Assembly (NCBI GenBank): GCA_024509875.1
Contig: JAMPIV010019879.1
Coordinates: 102,001 to 166,000 of the forward strand
Source of the DNA: Oreohelix idahoensis
Taxonomy: Eukaryota > Mollusca > Gastropoda > Stylommatophora > Oreohelicidae
DNA length: 64,000 nt
Reading direction: 5' to 3'
Shown: in pieces, positions 45,894 through 59,051 of the stretch
Layout of the letters: every line of letters begins with the position of its first letter
Numbering within the stretch: position 1 is the first letter of the stretch
Notes under the pieces: model-generated
The model's input: the letters and a program-made list of their open reading frames with translations, nothing else
Told to the model about the DNA's origin: nothing
Database searches by the model: none
Program-made: the position numbers and the translations under genes

Positions 45894-47470
45894 ATATCAA
45901 GTCCAAATAATCCAACTGTATGATTAAAGTAACATGGAAAACGGGGAAAAGGAATTTATGACTTTGCAGATGATTGTACAGGAGTATCTGCCCACCAGAA
46001 GTATTTCGATGGAATAAGAAGTGTATAGTACTGGAGATACTGTAAATAATTAGCGTCACTTCTTTTTCTTGCAAATGGAGAATAAGGCTGCAATTGTTGT
46101 CCGCCACGAGTTTCTATTTCAGAACACTTCTTCTCATAAAACGCCACAGAAAGTTGACTACTTCAGTCTAATATGAATAATAAACTTTCTGTGCGTTCTG
46201 GCTTCTCTCAGGACATCTTCATTATTGTTGTTGGGGTTTTTTTGCCCATTGCACTCTTAATATTCTTCAGTAAAAGTATATCTGTGTGGTCTCCGGGGCA
46301 GTTCTTGCTTGTTTAATAATTATCCATGACTCACTTCCAAATATTAGGATTGGCTTCATTTACAGAACTGGGCAACAGAAATGAGAATTTGAGGAAAAGA
46401 AATGAGCCATTCCGTATATGAAGACGTGCAGAGTTTTAACTCAGTCTTAAGCTCTACATGACACATTTCTTCTTCTTTATCCTGAGCTGCTGACTGACAG
46501 GGGCCGTCACGCCTAGTGACATCTTGTAGTGCAGCATCAAACTGTCTCCATTTTGCTTGACCGGGATGTGGGGGGAGGCACATCCTTCGTGCAATGCCCT
46601 AACTCTGGTTCGTGTTTTGCATCTCGGTCTCCACGGTTCTCTGCCAAGTTGTTTTTGGTTGACCTCCACGGTTCTCTGTCAAGTTGTTTTTGGTCGACTT
46701 CTCTGTCGTCTTCCTTCTGCGGTCCATAGACATGGGAGGTGTAGGACGGAACAAAAAAGAAGAGCCAGAAAAGATAAATTAGAAGGCGAAAAAGAAGAAA
46801 AGTAGATGAAGATAAGACGGAACAGAAAACATGTGAGGCAAAATAAGGCGAGGTAACAAATATAGACATTGCTAGAACACAGGACAAAGACAAATGGCCT
46901 ACCTTGCGATCACATGGTCTTTTTCTGGGACAAAGGAATAAAAAACAGAACGGAAAGAAAGCGATAAATAATTTAAATACTTAAAACAAACATAACAATG
47001 ATACTCAGTAAATGGAAGTAGCTGGGGTCGCTCTCGTGAAAATCCAGAGAACAAATTAAGAATAAAAGAAAGAAACAAGAAGAAAAATAGAGAAAAATAT
47101 AATAATGATGACGATAATAATAACAATTATGATTAAATGCTTTTACAATTAGCGAATATGCCCACGAAGTCAATGTAATCACACTGGATGAATGTTTTAT
47201 TCTGCCGTCTACCAGTCTGTTGTGCCAAGACAAGATAATACCTGTCTTTACACAGCAGACAGTTTATTCGATTCTGTTATGTTCTGGTTAGTACTGCTGT
47301 AATATCAGTTTAAAATTACTTCAGACTGCAAAAATCCATATACCCAGATAATAAATGTTTAAATGGGTTTGGTTTCAGCAAAGTGGTGGACTGGAGTAGA
47401 AAAATTTGATTTTTTTCCTCTCACGTTAAATGTTAACATTATTTCAAACACAAATAGTTATATGACAAGG
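45894..47470. other. No gene seen; small tandem repeat
   Basis: Unassigned. At 46636-46700 a 38 bp unit (CCACGGTTCTCTG then CCAAGTTGTTTTTGGTTGAC) is present twice. Purine-rich stretches near 46750-46830 and 47060-47130 give spurious frames. Confidence 0.45.
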
Positions 47471-47482
47471 TGGACGAGATGT

Positions 47483-47829
47483 ATGACAAAGTCACAAATG
47501 TGAAATTGATGACAAGAACCAGACAAGTGTCAGTGGAACAAGAGTTGAGAAGAAGACGCTGGCGATGGATAGGACACACATTGAGGAAACCTGTTAAGAG
47601 CATTACATGCAGTCCTTGTTCTGGAATCCACAGGGAAAGAGGCAGAGGTAGACTAAAAAACACACGCAGAAGAGAACTGGAGACAGAGGTGAAAATTATG
47701 AGGAAAACATGGAAAGAACTTGAGCGGATGGCACAGGACAGGAAGACTTGGCATGTGTTTGTTGAAGGCCTATGCTCCTCGGGGAGCTAAAGGGTATTGA
47801 TTGATTGATTAATTAATTGATTGATTGAT
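47483..47829 (+). pseudogene. 5'-truncated LINE copy with (GATT)n tail
   Basis: Encodes only the LINE C-terminus: RRRRWRWIGHTLRKPVKSI near 47560 through MAQDRKTWHVFVEGLCSSGS ending at 47790, a typical basic tail of this LINE family. It is followed by a (GATT)n tail. The exact 12 bp duplication TGGACGAGATGT flanks it (47471-47482 and 47830-47841), so this is a genuine single truncated insertion by target-primed reverse transcription. The frame is intact from 47483 to the stop, suggesting it is young. Confidence 0.9.
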
Positions 47830-47841
47830 TGGACGAGATGT

Positions 47842-49349
47842 GCTGAGATACTTGATATGCGTTTTTAGACATATGGCCACTTCACACTCGCACCAGACCC
47901 ATGCAATAATAAATCTCTACTCTTTATGTGAAGACAGGGGTTGTATTTATTTATACAGCCCATTCAGTGTCATAGTCAGCAATTTTAAAGAGTAAGCAAA
48001 CACCCAGCCAGTGCTCATGGGTTAAAATGTCCTGATGTCTTTGCAGGCTACATCTGCCTACTCTGGGTGTCTCGTCGAAGTCTTGTTTCTACAGTAGCTC
48101 TCAGCTGAAAAAGGACTGCCCGCTTGTAAGCCGGTCACTTTTTAAACCACCGTGACCGCATCACTCCGAACATGGGATCGCGGAAGACTACATAGGTGAT
48201 TCGCGTCTCTCCTCTGACGTTGCCCCACAGGGAACTACGTGGGTGTTCTTGTTACCAAAATGGAGTCCGTAACACGAAATTCACAGGCGGTTATGTTGAG
48301 AGAAAACGCATGGGGGAGAACATTAATTTGGGCAATACTATGGCCCATCACAGTTATATTGAACGTCTGACATAAAAACTGCTATAAAAGTAGTAGATAA
48401 CAGACACATGAGAAGTGCAATAAAACATAGATAATGTAAATAAATGTTGCTGTACAGGCTAGATGTCACGGCACGTTTTACTGCCGTTTTGACTTGTATG
48501 CTTGGTGGTAAGCCAAGCTATGTTTTCCTGAGCCGTAAACGAAACTGGAGATGTTTGAGTTCTGGGGGCAAACAACCCGTCATGTGATGTCCCGTGACGA
48601 GGTTGAATTTTGGCGCAAAAGAAGCGATAGGGTATTGGAGTCTTGGTTGCCGTCTTATATAGACGTGTTTTGGAAAGCCGGTTGTAATACCGTATGTTTC
48701 GGCCTATGGCGAGACAGTGAGTAGTTGCCATTGTTAATTTAGTCCTGGTGTATTTATTCTGGTTCAGAACTATTTTGCTCTACAGAGTTGTCAGCTGTAT
48801 TTCCAGTTATTGTCATTCTCACATTGTGTGTCATATGTGTACGAGAATGTTCTACTGTAATTCGCCTCGTCGCTTATTATGCTGAGTGGTCGTCAGACTT
48901 GACTGCGAGGCTTATCGGAGAGTTTATATCTACCGTACTATTTACACTAGTAGCACATGTATATTTTGTATCTCATTCTGGCAACGTTTGGCCAAGTTAT
49001 GGGTTCAGTGAATAAAGGGATAATTGCTATTTGAGCCTGCCTTTATTAGTGTCACCACTGTTCGTAAAGCCCTTAGTGTGTACGAGTCTTATTGTTCCTG
49101 TCCTGCATGAAGTTCAGACGTACAGTGGTAGTGTGTGTATTTGTACTGTGTTGACATACTATACATTACACGTTTGACACTAGACTAGTGGCAACTCTGA
49201 AGCGAACATAATTTCACTTTTCGGGCGTATTATAAACTAACTTTTATTTTCTAAATTATCGGAGTATTTCTTGTAACAGTCACATATTAGTGTGCATGGG
49301 CTTTATTCGGTTAACTGTAAAGTATTTTCTGTATTTGTTTTAGTTATTT
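47842..49349. other. No gene seen
   Basis: Mixed-composition DNA, with some GC-richer parts near 48060-48260. No recognisable coding motif or repeat. Confidence 0.45.
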
Positions 49350-49520
49350 TTCAAGCCAAGTCAATCTTGAAGAGTTTCCCTTTACAGACGGTTAAAGTTT
49401 CAGCCTTGTTTATCTGTTATGCCCTTGAGAATTGGTGCAGTATTCCATCTCCCATTGTTATTTCTCTTGATAATAAATACTAGTTTCAGCGAACGTGTTC
49501 AAATTTAAAGTCGGTGGTCT
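49350..49520 (+). repeat. Dispersed repeat, copy 2 (see 22690)
   Basis: Same sequence track as 22690-22895. The similarity stops about 35 bases before the family-2 solo LTR. Confidence 0.75.
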
Positions 49521-49554
49521 AATATTATTCTCCACTATATTTCCAATGGATGTT

Positions 49555-50029
49555 TGTCGTACGGTAGGTAAATTGTTTTATTTGGCCCGTCTAAGTAGAG
49601 AGTGACTGTTGACAGATACACGAGAATGTATAGAAATTAGGTTCACTGGTGGTAGGTTGAGGGAAAGATATGTCTCTGGAGTGAGTAGGTTTTTCTCCTC
49701 CAGCCCATCTGTACGACTGTGCTTTGTTTCCAGGACAATCTTTGCCTCCCTATCTAAAATAATGTAGACAAGTTACTCTACACACACACAACACTATTAT
49801 TTAATACGCCTTACTAGCAAGAAAGATCTAAGTGAAGTATAAGGGTTTAACTTTAATGGCTGTCACCGTGAAATACTTCTAATACTTAGAACTATTTTCC
49901 TCTTACCATAAATCTAGAATGAAATCTCTACGAATCACTTATACACAGTATTCCATAAAGAAAAATGGTTTTAGGACTGTGCACTAGACTCTTCAAATTC
50001 TGACTGATGACTGGGTTTTAGAAACAGCA

Positions 50030-50111
<82 letters not shown>

Positions 50112-50646
50112 TATGTTGCTTTTGATCTCTAATGGCGTTATTTCGCACTCCTGTGTGGGACAAAATTCAGGAGCTGTAGTTTCCCAAGATGAAAGACTTT
50201 ACGTCACGGTCTCCCAGAGTTTTCGTCTGGAGCTTTGCCCGAGATCAAAAGTGTTTTTGTTCTTCTAGCGGGTTTCCCCTTAGAATGCCCGTGCTCAAGA
50301 TCAAAGGTTAGTCGGTATTTCTAGCTTTCACTGGGTGAACTTCAAAGGTTCTGTTCCGTTACTCTCTGATGCTGTCTAGCTGTCAAGTATAATATGATTG
50401 ACAGATGAGCTCGCGTGAGTGGAAAGAAGTATAACCGTAGCGAGGTTTATTTCCTGCTATGACAGACAGGTCAACGAAGATTGTAAACACCGCGTTTGCC
50501 AGTGTTTAAAGAAAAGAGGGCAGGGACAAACGAGTAAGCTGCAGAAGACAGGACAGGTAGTTTAATGCATGTTTAGCTAGCAAATCAGAGAGTAGCTATT
50601 TGGTTACAATAGGCTGTTAGATTACTGTAGACTCTTTTCCATCACA
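49555..50646 (-). mobile_element. Solo LTR, family 2 (copy A, short)
   Basis: Starts TGTCGTACGGTAGG and ends CTTTTCCATCACA, matching both ends of the 54456-57240 LTR (for example AGACAGGTCAACGAAGATTG here against CTGACAGGTCACGCAGTTTG near 56489, and TTTAGCTAGCAAATCAGAGAG in both). Flanks are ATGTT and GTGTT, a one-mismatch 5 bp duplication. At 1.09 kb it is half the length of its relatives, so an internal deletion is likely. A (TA)n tract occupies 50031-50109. Confidence 0.85.
50031..50109. repeat. (TA)n microsatellite
   Basis: Pure TA within the solo LTR. Confidence 0.97.
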
Positions 50647-52105
50647 GTGTTTCTTTTTTCTCTGTGTTGGTTTTTCCAGGCTGCAATTTATGTGTCGTTT
50701 GTTGTGAAGTTGCCTAATGTCCGCAGTGTTTAAGGTTAAGTAACAGTTTTGATAGTAATTATCAGGGGCACTTAAAAACCATTTAGACACAGCTAGTTTT
50801 GGAGGACCACCAATCAGCAACTTGATGAAGTGATGAAGATGGTCTGGCTGGAGAAGAACAGGAGCTTGCAAGTTTTAGCGCCTTTCTTGATAGTTCTGAC
50901 AAAAGATAAGACACGGAGATCAACGCCAAAATGATGACTACAACTAACAGGAAATAATCAAGTATCGTTAACGTAAATAAGCTAGGTCATTTTTCTATAT
51001 TCCTCAAGTACAATGGCAACTGGCATAGGTAAGCAAGTCTCTCCACAACTTCCAGTCCCCAGTGCTGTTTTTCGTTTCTGTTGTAGACTTCTTTTCATGC
51101 CACGATATTTAACTGTAAAGTATGTTCTGTATGTGTTATCCTATATCCCTTTTTCCCTTCAGTGTTTCCTGTTGTCACAATGTATTCCATATTCTTCATA
51201 TGCCCAAAGAAATTGCGTTTCTTCCTTATAATATAAGTCACCAGCTTCCTTTGTGCACTGGCGTTTTACAGGACATTCAAAGTTACTCCATAATATTTCG
51301 TCTGTGCTATTCTTGTCTTTGATATTCTGATGTTACATAATTTCATACAACATTAAGACCACATCATCTGCTTACCACTGTTCGTGCTCTCCCCAGAATG
51401 TCTCCTGTTTGCTGATAAACGATCATAATGGATCTCCTTCACAATTTGTAATAATAAATATATTTATAGCTAGTAAATCGTGGAAAAGAATGACTGTATT
51501 ATATTACTCTACTTCTATATTTCATCCCCAGAGAGTTCACAACAAAAAAGTTACGGAACCCATCTTTTTCCGCCTGATGCAGTATTTCGCTGTATGCCTG
51601 TTTGAATGCAACGAGGCCGAAGATTTTTCTCCAGCCAAAACTCTGATGAATATGTGTTTCACTTTCTACTATGAAGGTAAAAAGCAGCTTTAACATTTAT
51701 TTTCTTTTGCATATAGTTTATAAAATACGGAGAGATTTTTTTTTGGTCAGTTTAGATTACGGTATATATATATATATTTGTTTTATGAGAATACGACTGT
51801 TCCGAAATTTCGACGCGTTTAATTAAATGCATTTGGCTTGATATTAGTTCCGGTAAGTGAGCGGGTTATTTTAACCAAGTCTACAATTTTCTGTGCCGAT
51901 GATAGATCACTTATTCTTTACCAGCGGTTCTCACTTTGTCGATTACAAACCCTGTAATGAGGACATTTATTATTATAAAACATTCAAGTATTGCGACCAA
52001 GACAATCATCATCACCCCTCAGTTCCATGTGGAACCATGCCATCAGTTCAAGTTATTTCCATGCCTACTTTATCTTGTTTAAATCTGTTCTGAATTCCCT
52101 TGGCT
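50647..52105. other. No gene seen
   Basis: Several open frames of 60-95 codons occur on both strands but show no motif and no consistent composition. Confidence 0.45.
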
Positions 52106-52153
52106 CTGTCTGTCTGTCTGTGTCTGTCTGTGTCTGTCTGTGTGTGTCTGTGT

Positions 52154-52241
<88 letters not shown>

Positions 52242-52276
52242 GTGTGTGTGTGTGTCCGTGTGTGTGTCCGTGTCCG
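52106..52276. repeat. (TG)n / (TGTC)n microsatellite
   Basis: Starts as TGTC units, becomes pure TG, then TGTGTGTCCG units. The cysteine-valine frames over it are artefacts of the repeat. Confidence 0.97.
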
Positions 52277-52879
52277 TCCCTAAATGAGATTCCAGCTTGT
52301 CTTCATCTCTTATCCCGCTTGTATCTGTCTGGGTCTTTCCATCACTTCTAGTTTGGTTTTAACTTTTGTTATTCTGCTATAGAACAGTTCAGCCCTTCTT
52401 TTCAGTGCAAGTACCCATTTGTGAATGGTCTGTAACTTCTCCGTTATATTTTTTGTTGTCCTCCATGTTTGACAGCCACACAGCAGGACTCAGCTAAAGG
52501 TTCTTGGTATATTTAATCATAACTCCGAAGTCATCTTCCCATTTTTCCCCCCTGCTTGCAATAGGACTTGTACCCACACCATCTTGTTCACTATTTCTTA
52601 ACTAGCTGTTCGCTTCTAGTTTTGTCAATTCTGTCAGTTTGAAACTGTTACGAAAGTTACAAATTTTAATGTATACAAACTAAATCTTGTGAATCCCGTT
52701 GCTCATCGGTTTGTTTTTTCTACAAGCAGCACGAGACGTTTTTCTACTGCTTCACCAAGTCTTTTTAAGTGCCCGTGTCCTTGACCGTCTCTTCAAGCCC
52801 ACATTTTCTAGAAACAAAATCAGGTTTCCTACATTATTTATAAACATTCTACAATAGTATGTCCCCTTTTGACAATAGA
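52277..52879. other. No gene seen
   Basis: Unassigned, ending at the putative left target duplication of the next LINE copy. Confidence 0.4.
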
Positions 52880-53639
52880 GACGATCTAGATTTTACTGAC
52901 GATCTTGACCTTCTTCTTTATAACCCTAACCACATCAAGACAAAATGGAAATACTTGATAAAAGGTCACAGCAAATGGGTCTGAAGTTACACCGGGAAAA
53001 GACAACGATCATGAGAACAAAACGAAGGAAACGATAACAATGTTGCTCTTGAAGAAAGACCATTACACGATCTAGAAAGATACACAAATCTTGGCAGCGA
53101 TGTAGACAGATTTGGAGAGACAAACACTGATATAAAAAAAAATTACACAATATAATATTGCGTTGCGAAATTTATGGAAATAGAAAGTAATCGAGTCCAA
53201 AATAAAAATCTTTAACTTAAATGTCAAGTCAACCTTTTTGACTGGCTGTGAAACAACAAAACTAACAACCAAGAACCTACAGAGATTTATAAATGGGCGC
53301 TTGCATACAATGGATGGACTGCGATGTCGCAATGTAAAACTGATGACAAGAACCGGTCAAGTACGGTACCAGTGGAGCATGGGATGAGAAGAAGATTATG
53401 GCAACATACAATGAGGAAACATGTTGATAGCATTACTAGGCAGTTCTTGTTATGTAATCCCCTGGGTAAGAAAAGCGGAAGTAGACAGAAAAACGTCTGC
53501 TGATGGGAACTGGAGACTGCAGTGAACATGATGAGCAAGCCATGAAAAGACCTTGACCTGATGACACGTGACAAAAGGACTTGGAATACGTTTATTGAAG
53601 GCCTATGCTCCTTGTGTTGTGATGAAGAATTAATGAATG
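52880..53639 (+). pseudogene. 5'-truncated LINE copy, RT palm to C-terminus
   Basis: Begins at the RT catalytic region (DLDFTDDLDLL, the second Ala of FADD-type replaced), continues through the thumb and the TGCETT-like segment, and ends in the same C-terminus as the 47.5 kb copy, finishing near GGCCTATGCTCC. Sequence matches that at 63840-63990. Stops and indels are numerous, so it is old. TTGACAATAGA (52869-52879) and TTGACTATAGA (53640-53650) look like a target duplication with one mismatch. Confidence 0.8.
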
Positions 53640-53650
53640 TTGACTATAGA

Positions 53651-54458
<808 letters not shown>

Positions 54459-55782
54459 CGTACAGAAGGGTAATTGTGTTATTTTTGCCCGTCTGAGTAT
54501 ATAGAGTGGATGTCGACAGATACGCGAGAATGTATGGAAATAGATTTTGTTTCACAGGTGGTAGAATTGAGGAAAAAGATCTGTCTCTAGAGTGATTAGA
54601 TAATTTCTTCCAGCCTATCCGTACGACTGTACTTTTAGTGCAAGACAGCTTTTATCTCCCTATCAAGAATAGATAAGTTAATCTACACACACACACACAG
54701 CTCTGTGACACAAGGCACACAAACGTGAAATAACTAACGATAAATGGGTATGGGTCTGACCAACACACAAAGGTAAATTTCTTTTGTAGTTTATTATCAT
54801 TAAAACTCGACAACATCAAAACATCTAAAGGAAAAAGATCAAAGAGTCATTTACATGCATATGAACTAAAGCAGAAAAAAACGTGCACCCTCCCCAAATG
54901 GAGAAAAGGAACCCTAAAATTATTTACCCAAAGGTTGAAGGTTAGCACTCTGTTACAGAATGAACAGTAGGGGTACTCTATGAGACCCAGTAAAATAAAC
55001 AAACTTTTAGACAAATCAGATATGTGGAAAGTCTTCCCTCAAACAAGAAAATACTCGCGCACTCTTGCAAACAGTGGCCACTCTCACACTCTTACCTAAT
55101 TGCCTGGTATGGCAGGTCTGTAATATCTCTTGGTAACAGAATTACTCCGTGAACATTATTCAATTCACTTAATATTCTGTCACCCCAGTTGCCGCAGCTC
55201 CAAATTGGCCCCAGTCCATCCCCCAAAATTAGTTCATGAGGTGAACGCCTAATTTGGTTGCGTCTCCTATAAGTGTTATTACAACTTGTTAAAAAAACTG
55301 AGAGTTCTTGAGGGTCACTCTTTAGCAGGAAAAATACTTCCAGTGTTGGGAAAATATCTGGTTGCTAGAACTTTGTTCATAGGCTGATGATGGTTCTTTA
55401 TATATATATAATTTATTTCTGGGTTTGGTAAGTCCAGTTATTAAAAATATTTATTATCCTCCAATACTCTCTGGCGTGTGCCCGTTCACGAATGAAATTG
55501 GTGATGCACAGCCAAGAAAAGGAGAAAATAACAAATCCATAAAAAATGGAAAAAAGAAAAAGACCACTGGCCGCCCTTGTGATCAGGTCTGCGAAGAATA
55601 CAAGAACATTTATATAAAAATATGCTAATCCTATATCTACACACACTGACGGGGACAAGACGATCTCTTCTCCACTCCGTCAGTCCTGATTAAATTTAAA
55701 CGGCACACGGTGGTTCCATACTCCTCCTATCAGTTAACAAATTCCACTCGCAGCTGAGTTCAGACAATTTCAAAGATTAATG

Positions 55783-56035
55783 TCGTTTTTGAAACGCCTA
55801 GAATCCCTACATAAGAGGGCGCTACGACTTGTTTGCTTGAATGATAACATTCCCAGTGCTCAGCTATTTTCACAGCTGAATGTTCTTCCTCTTTAAAAAT
55901 TCTTCTTCTTCCAAGATCTCCTGTTTGTGCATGAAATGTTACACGGCAGAATGCCTTCATACTTGCACATGTTATTTAGCTATAAATACTGCTCATATTT
56001 TATACGAGGCGACCTACTTTTGGACCTTGCAAAAC
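55783..56035 (+). pseudogene. CR1/jockey-like LINE C-terminal fragment
   Basis: The plus-strand translation reads LKRLESLHKRALRLVCLND, SAQLFSQLNVLPL, one TAA, then FQDLLFVHEMLHGRMPSYL. This pattern (L-x-RA-R, LF-x2-LN-x-LPL, P-x-YL) is the C-terminal region after RT in CR1/jockey/L2-type LINEs. It is short, with one stop, and is absent from the sister LTR copies. Boundaries are approximate. Confidence 0.65.
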
Positions 56036-56040
56036 CTTGC

Positions 56041-56319
<279 letters not shown>

Positions 56320-56559
56320 CGCTTCTGAAGATCAAAGAGCCCAGGGGTTTTTAACTCCCCTGAGTACGAACTTCAAAGGGTCTGTGTTTTTGTCTTTCCC
56401 ATGTGCCAGCCTGTCTGAGAACTATTATGCTTGACAGATGCTCGCGTGAGGGCGAGGTAAACACAGCCTGATTTGCTTTCCTGTTATGACTGACAGGTCA
56501 CGCAGTTTGTAAACATTGCGTTAGCTCGTGTTGAAACAAAGTAGGCGGGACAAAATGCT

Positions 56560-57112
56560 TACTTACTTGGTCATTCCCCTTCTACCGTGAGGTGTAGAGG
56601 TTTTGGAAGAGAGAGCGCCAGACTATCCTATCGGCTGTCTTCCTCCTGGCCTGGTTCCATTCTAGTCCTCGGTACTTCAAAGATTGTCTAATGTTGTCCT
56701 CCCTGCGGACTCTGGGTCGTCCTGGGGGTCTGGATCCCTGGCTCTGTATTTCCCATGCTTGTCGTGGTAGCCGATCTTCTCCCATTCTGCAGACATGGCC
56801 AAACCATCTTAGTTGGGACTGTTCTACTTGGGTCTGCAGGGGGTGGGATTTTAGGCCTTTACGTATCGTCTGGTTGCGGACCATGTCTCTTCTTGTTACT
56901 TCAACCACCTTCCTCAGATACCTCATTTCTGAACTTTGGGTCTGGCTTTTGTGGGTTGTAGTCATTGCCCATGACTCGCATCCATATGTCAAGACTGGGA
57001 CATAGGTGGAATGGTATACAGTCATCTTCGTTTTCTTACCAACCTCTCTCTTGCTGAGGAATCCTCGATTTATGGCCTGAAAAATTCTCCCAGCAACTGC
57101 TTTTCGAGGGGC
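56560..57112 (-). pseudogene. 5'-truncated LINE copy with (AAGT)n tail
   Basis: An open minus-strand frame of 177 codons covers the LINE C-terminus: YVPVLTYGCESWAMT near 57000, RWFGHVCRMGEDRLPRQAWE near 56800, PPGRPRVRREDNIRQSL, and a Trp/Arg-rich end. It is a different LINE family from the 47.5 kb copy. The tail reads CCAAGTAAGTAAG. CAAAATGCT (56551-56559) and CAAAACGCT (57113-57121) form a one-mismatch target duplication, and the sister LTR copy A has no insert here. Note that the first codons of the open frame, between 57112 and 57115, are LTR sequence. Confidence 0.85.
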
Positions 57113-57240
57113 CAAAACGCTACGTTGCAGAAATAGACAATGGGTATTGATTCATGGTTTAGCTAGCAAATCAGAGAGCAGCTATAAGGTTGCCATAGGC
57201 TGTCCGATTGCTGTACACTCTTTTTCCATTACACGTCACA

Positions 57241-59048
57241 GTACGTCTGGGCTTGAAGATGTGAAACCCATTAATATCTCATTTATAGAAACAGAGCTAC
57301 TGTCATCCGTAGCTACCGAGTGATGGTTATCCTCAATTGCATCATTCTCCTCGTTGCTCCAATTTCGACTCATAAAATCTGCTCCTACATTTTCTTTCCC
57401 TGGTATGTATTGTCTTTTAAACGAGTACACGCTTAACAATAGAGCCCAACGCATAATTTTTGCGTTAAAATCCGTATTGGCTCCTAGGAATGCCAATGGA
57501 GCATGGTCAGTTTGTACTGTAAATAAAACTCCAAATAAATATTCATGGTGTCTCCTGATTCCGTTCACGAGTGACAAACATTCTCTCTCAACAGTCGAGC
57601 AGTTTTTCTCAGCTGTGTTTAGCTTCCTGCTCCCGTAAGCGACTGGAAACAACAGGTGAGTATGTTTGTCGTCTACCTGCAGCAATGCTGATCCTATTCC
57701 ATTTCCGCTGGCGTCCACGCGCAAGACGAAAGGTGTCTTAAGATCGGGTAACCTTAGAATGGGATATTTAGACAGCTGTTCCTTCAGAGTGACGTAAGCG
57801 TTTTCTCAATCTGCGGTCCAAACAACCTTATCGGTTTTTCCTTTCCGCGTGAGGTCAGTGAGTGGCGCTGTAAGGCCATTAAAGTATTTGATAAACCTTT
57901 GGTAATACGCGCAAAGTGAAAGGAATGAACGTGTGTCTCTCTTTGTTTTTGGCCTCGTTGCTGAACGTATTTTCAAGGTTGTTTTTCGCAACGGGCCACA
58001 TACAACCTTGAGAAATTGTATGACCAAGGAAGTCAAGTTTTTCAAAGCCGATTCAACATTTGCTAGGTCGGGCGGTCAACCCGGCTTCCTTTAGTCTCCT
58101 GAGGGAGCATAGCGACCGTAGCAATATGTTCTTCGTAGTTATCCGTTGCAATAAGTATGTCGTCCGTGAAATTGTGAATATTTGGATTTTGCAAGGGTTC
58201 CAAAAGCTTTCTCATCATTCTGGTGAAGACTCCTGGTGCATTGTGTAAACCGAAAGGCATAACATTAAAAGTATAATGTCCTTCGTTGGTGCTAAAGGCT
58301 AACAGGGGTTTTATTTCTTCCTTGACTGGTATCTGGTAATAATCTTTACTCAGGTCAATCTTGGAGAAAATTTTTTGCCTTGCTTAGCTTGGTAAACAGT
58401 TCTGAGTCGCTTGGGAGTGGTTTGGGTTGAAATTCTGTTACTGTGTTGAGTAATCGGTAGTCGATACACAGCCGAACTTCCTTATTAGGTTTCTGTAACA
58501 GTACTACGCTTGAGCTATAAGGAGATGTGGACTCGCTTATAATCCCAGCTTGTAGTAGTTTGTCTATTTCTCCACGTAAGGTGTCTGCTTTCGCATACCG
58601 GATCGGATAAACTCTGGTTCTTACAGGCGTCTCGTTTGCCAGTTTCATATCAAACTCTACGAGATGTGTAAGACCAGGTATGTCCGTTAAGACAGCTGAA
58701 AACTGTTTCAATAGCGCCTTCGTTTCTGTTTGTTGAGCTTCCGAGAGGGTATCGCCGAATTTAACGTCCTTATATGACTCCGTTTGTTGCAGTGGGTATT
58801 CCATACAACTTTCGTCATCTCCGTCATCTTTGGTTGCTATAACGACTGCCAAAAGATGTTCGGGGGAAGGCACCGGTCTTTCCAGGTATTTCTTTAACAG
58901 ATTTACATGGTAGACTTTTTTCTTACCTTTAATAGAGATCTTGTAGTTCGTTCTAGAGATCTTTTTAATTACGGTAAACGGCCCTTGCCTTCCGATGCGC
59001 AGTTTGTTACCGGGCCCGAAAGGGGAGCAAAGAATATTAACACTGTTC
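57241..59048 (-). pseudogene. pol: Second Gmr1-like pol (family 2): integrase end, RT, RNase H
   Basis: Reading leftward: the integrase C-terminal module (GNKLRIGRQGPFTVIKKIS, YHVNLLKKY near 58910), a linker, RT fingers (TSPYSSSVVLLQKPN, LCIDYRLLN near 58480), IDLSKDYYQIPVK near 58350, MPFGLHNAPGVF at 58260 and FTDDILIAT near 58160 in place of the expected Y/F-M-DD. Then RT connection (RPKTKRDTRSFLSLCAYYQRF), RNase H (RVDASGNG, VERECLSLV, VQTDHAPL) and GADFMSRN. Frameshifts lie near 58370, 58080, 58020 and 57805. The integrase-before-RT order is the same as in family 1, although the protein sequence is clearly distinct. The upstream integrase, gag and 5' LTR are cut off where a plus-strand LINE begins at about 59050. 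Confidence 0.88.
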
Positions 59049-59051
59049 CCT

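Noticed and set aside
51991..52351. Cysteine-valine rich frames resembling a small secreted protein
   Set aside because: Produced entirely by the (TG)n microsatellite.
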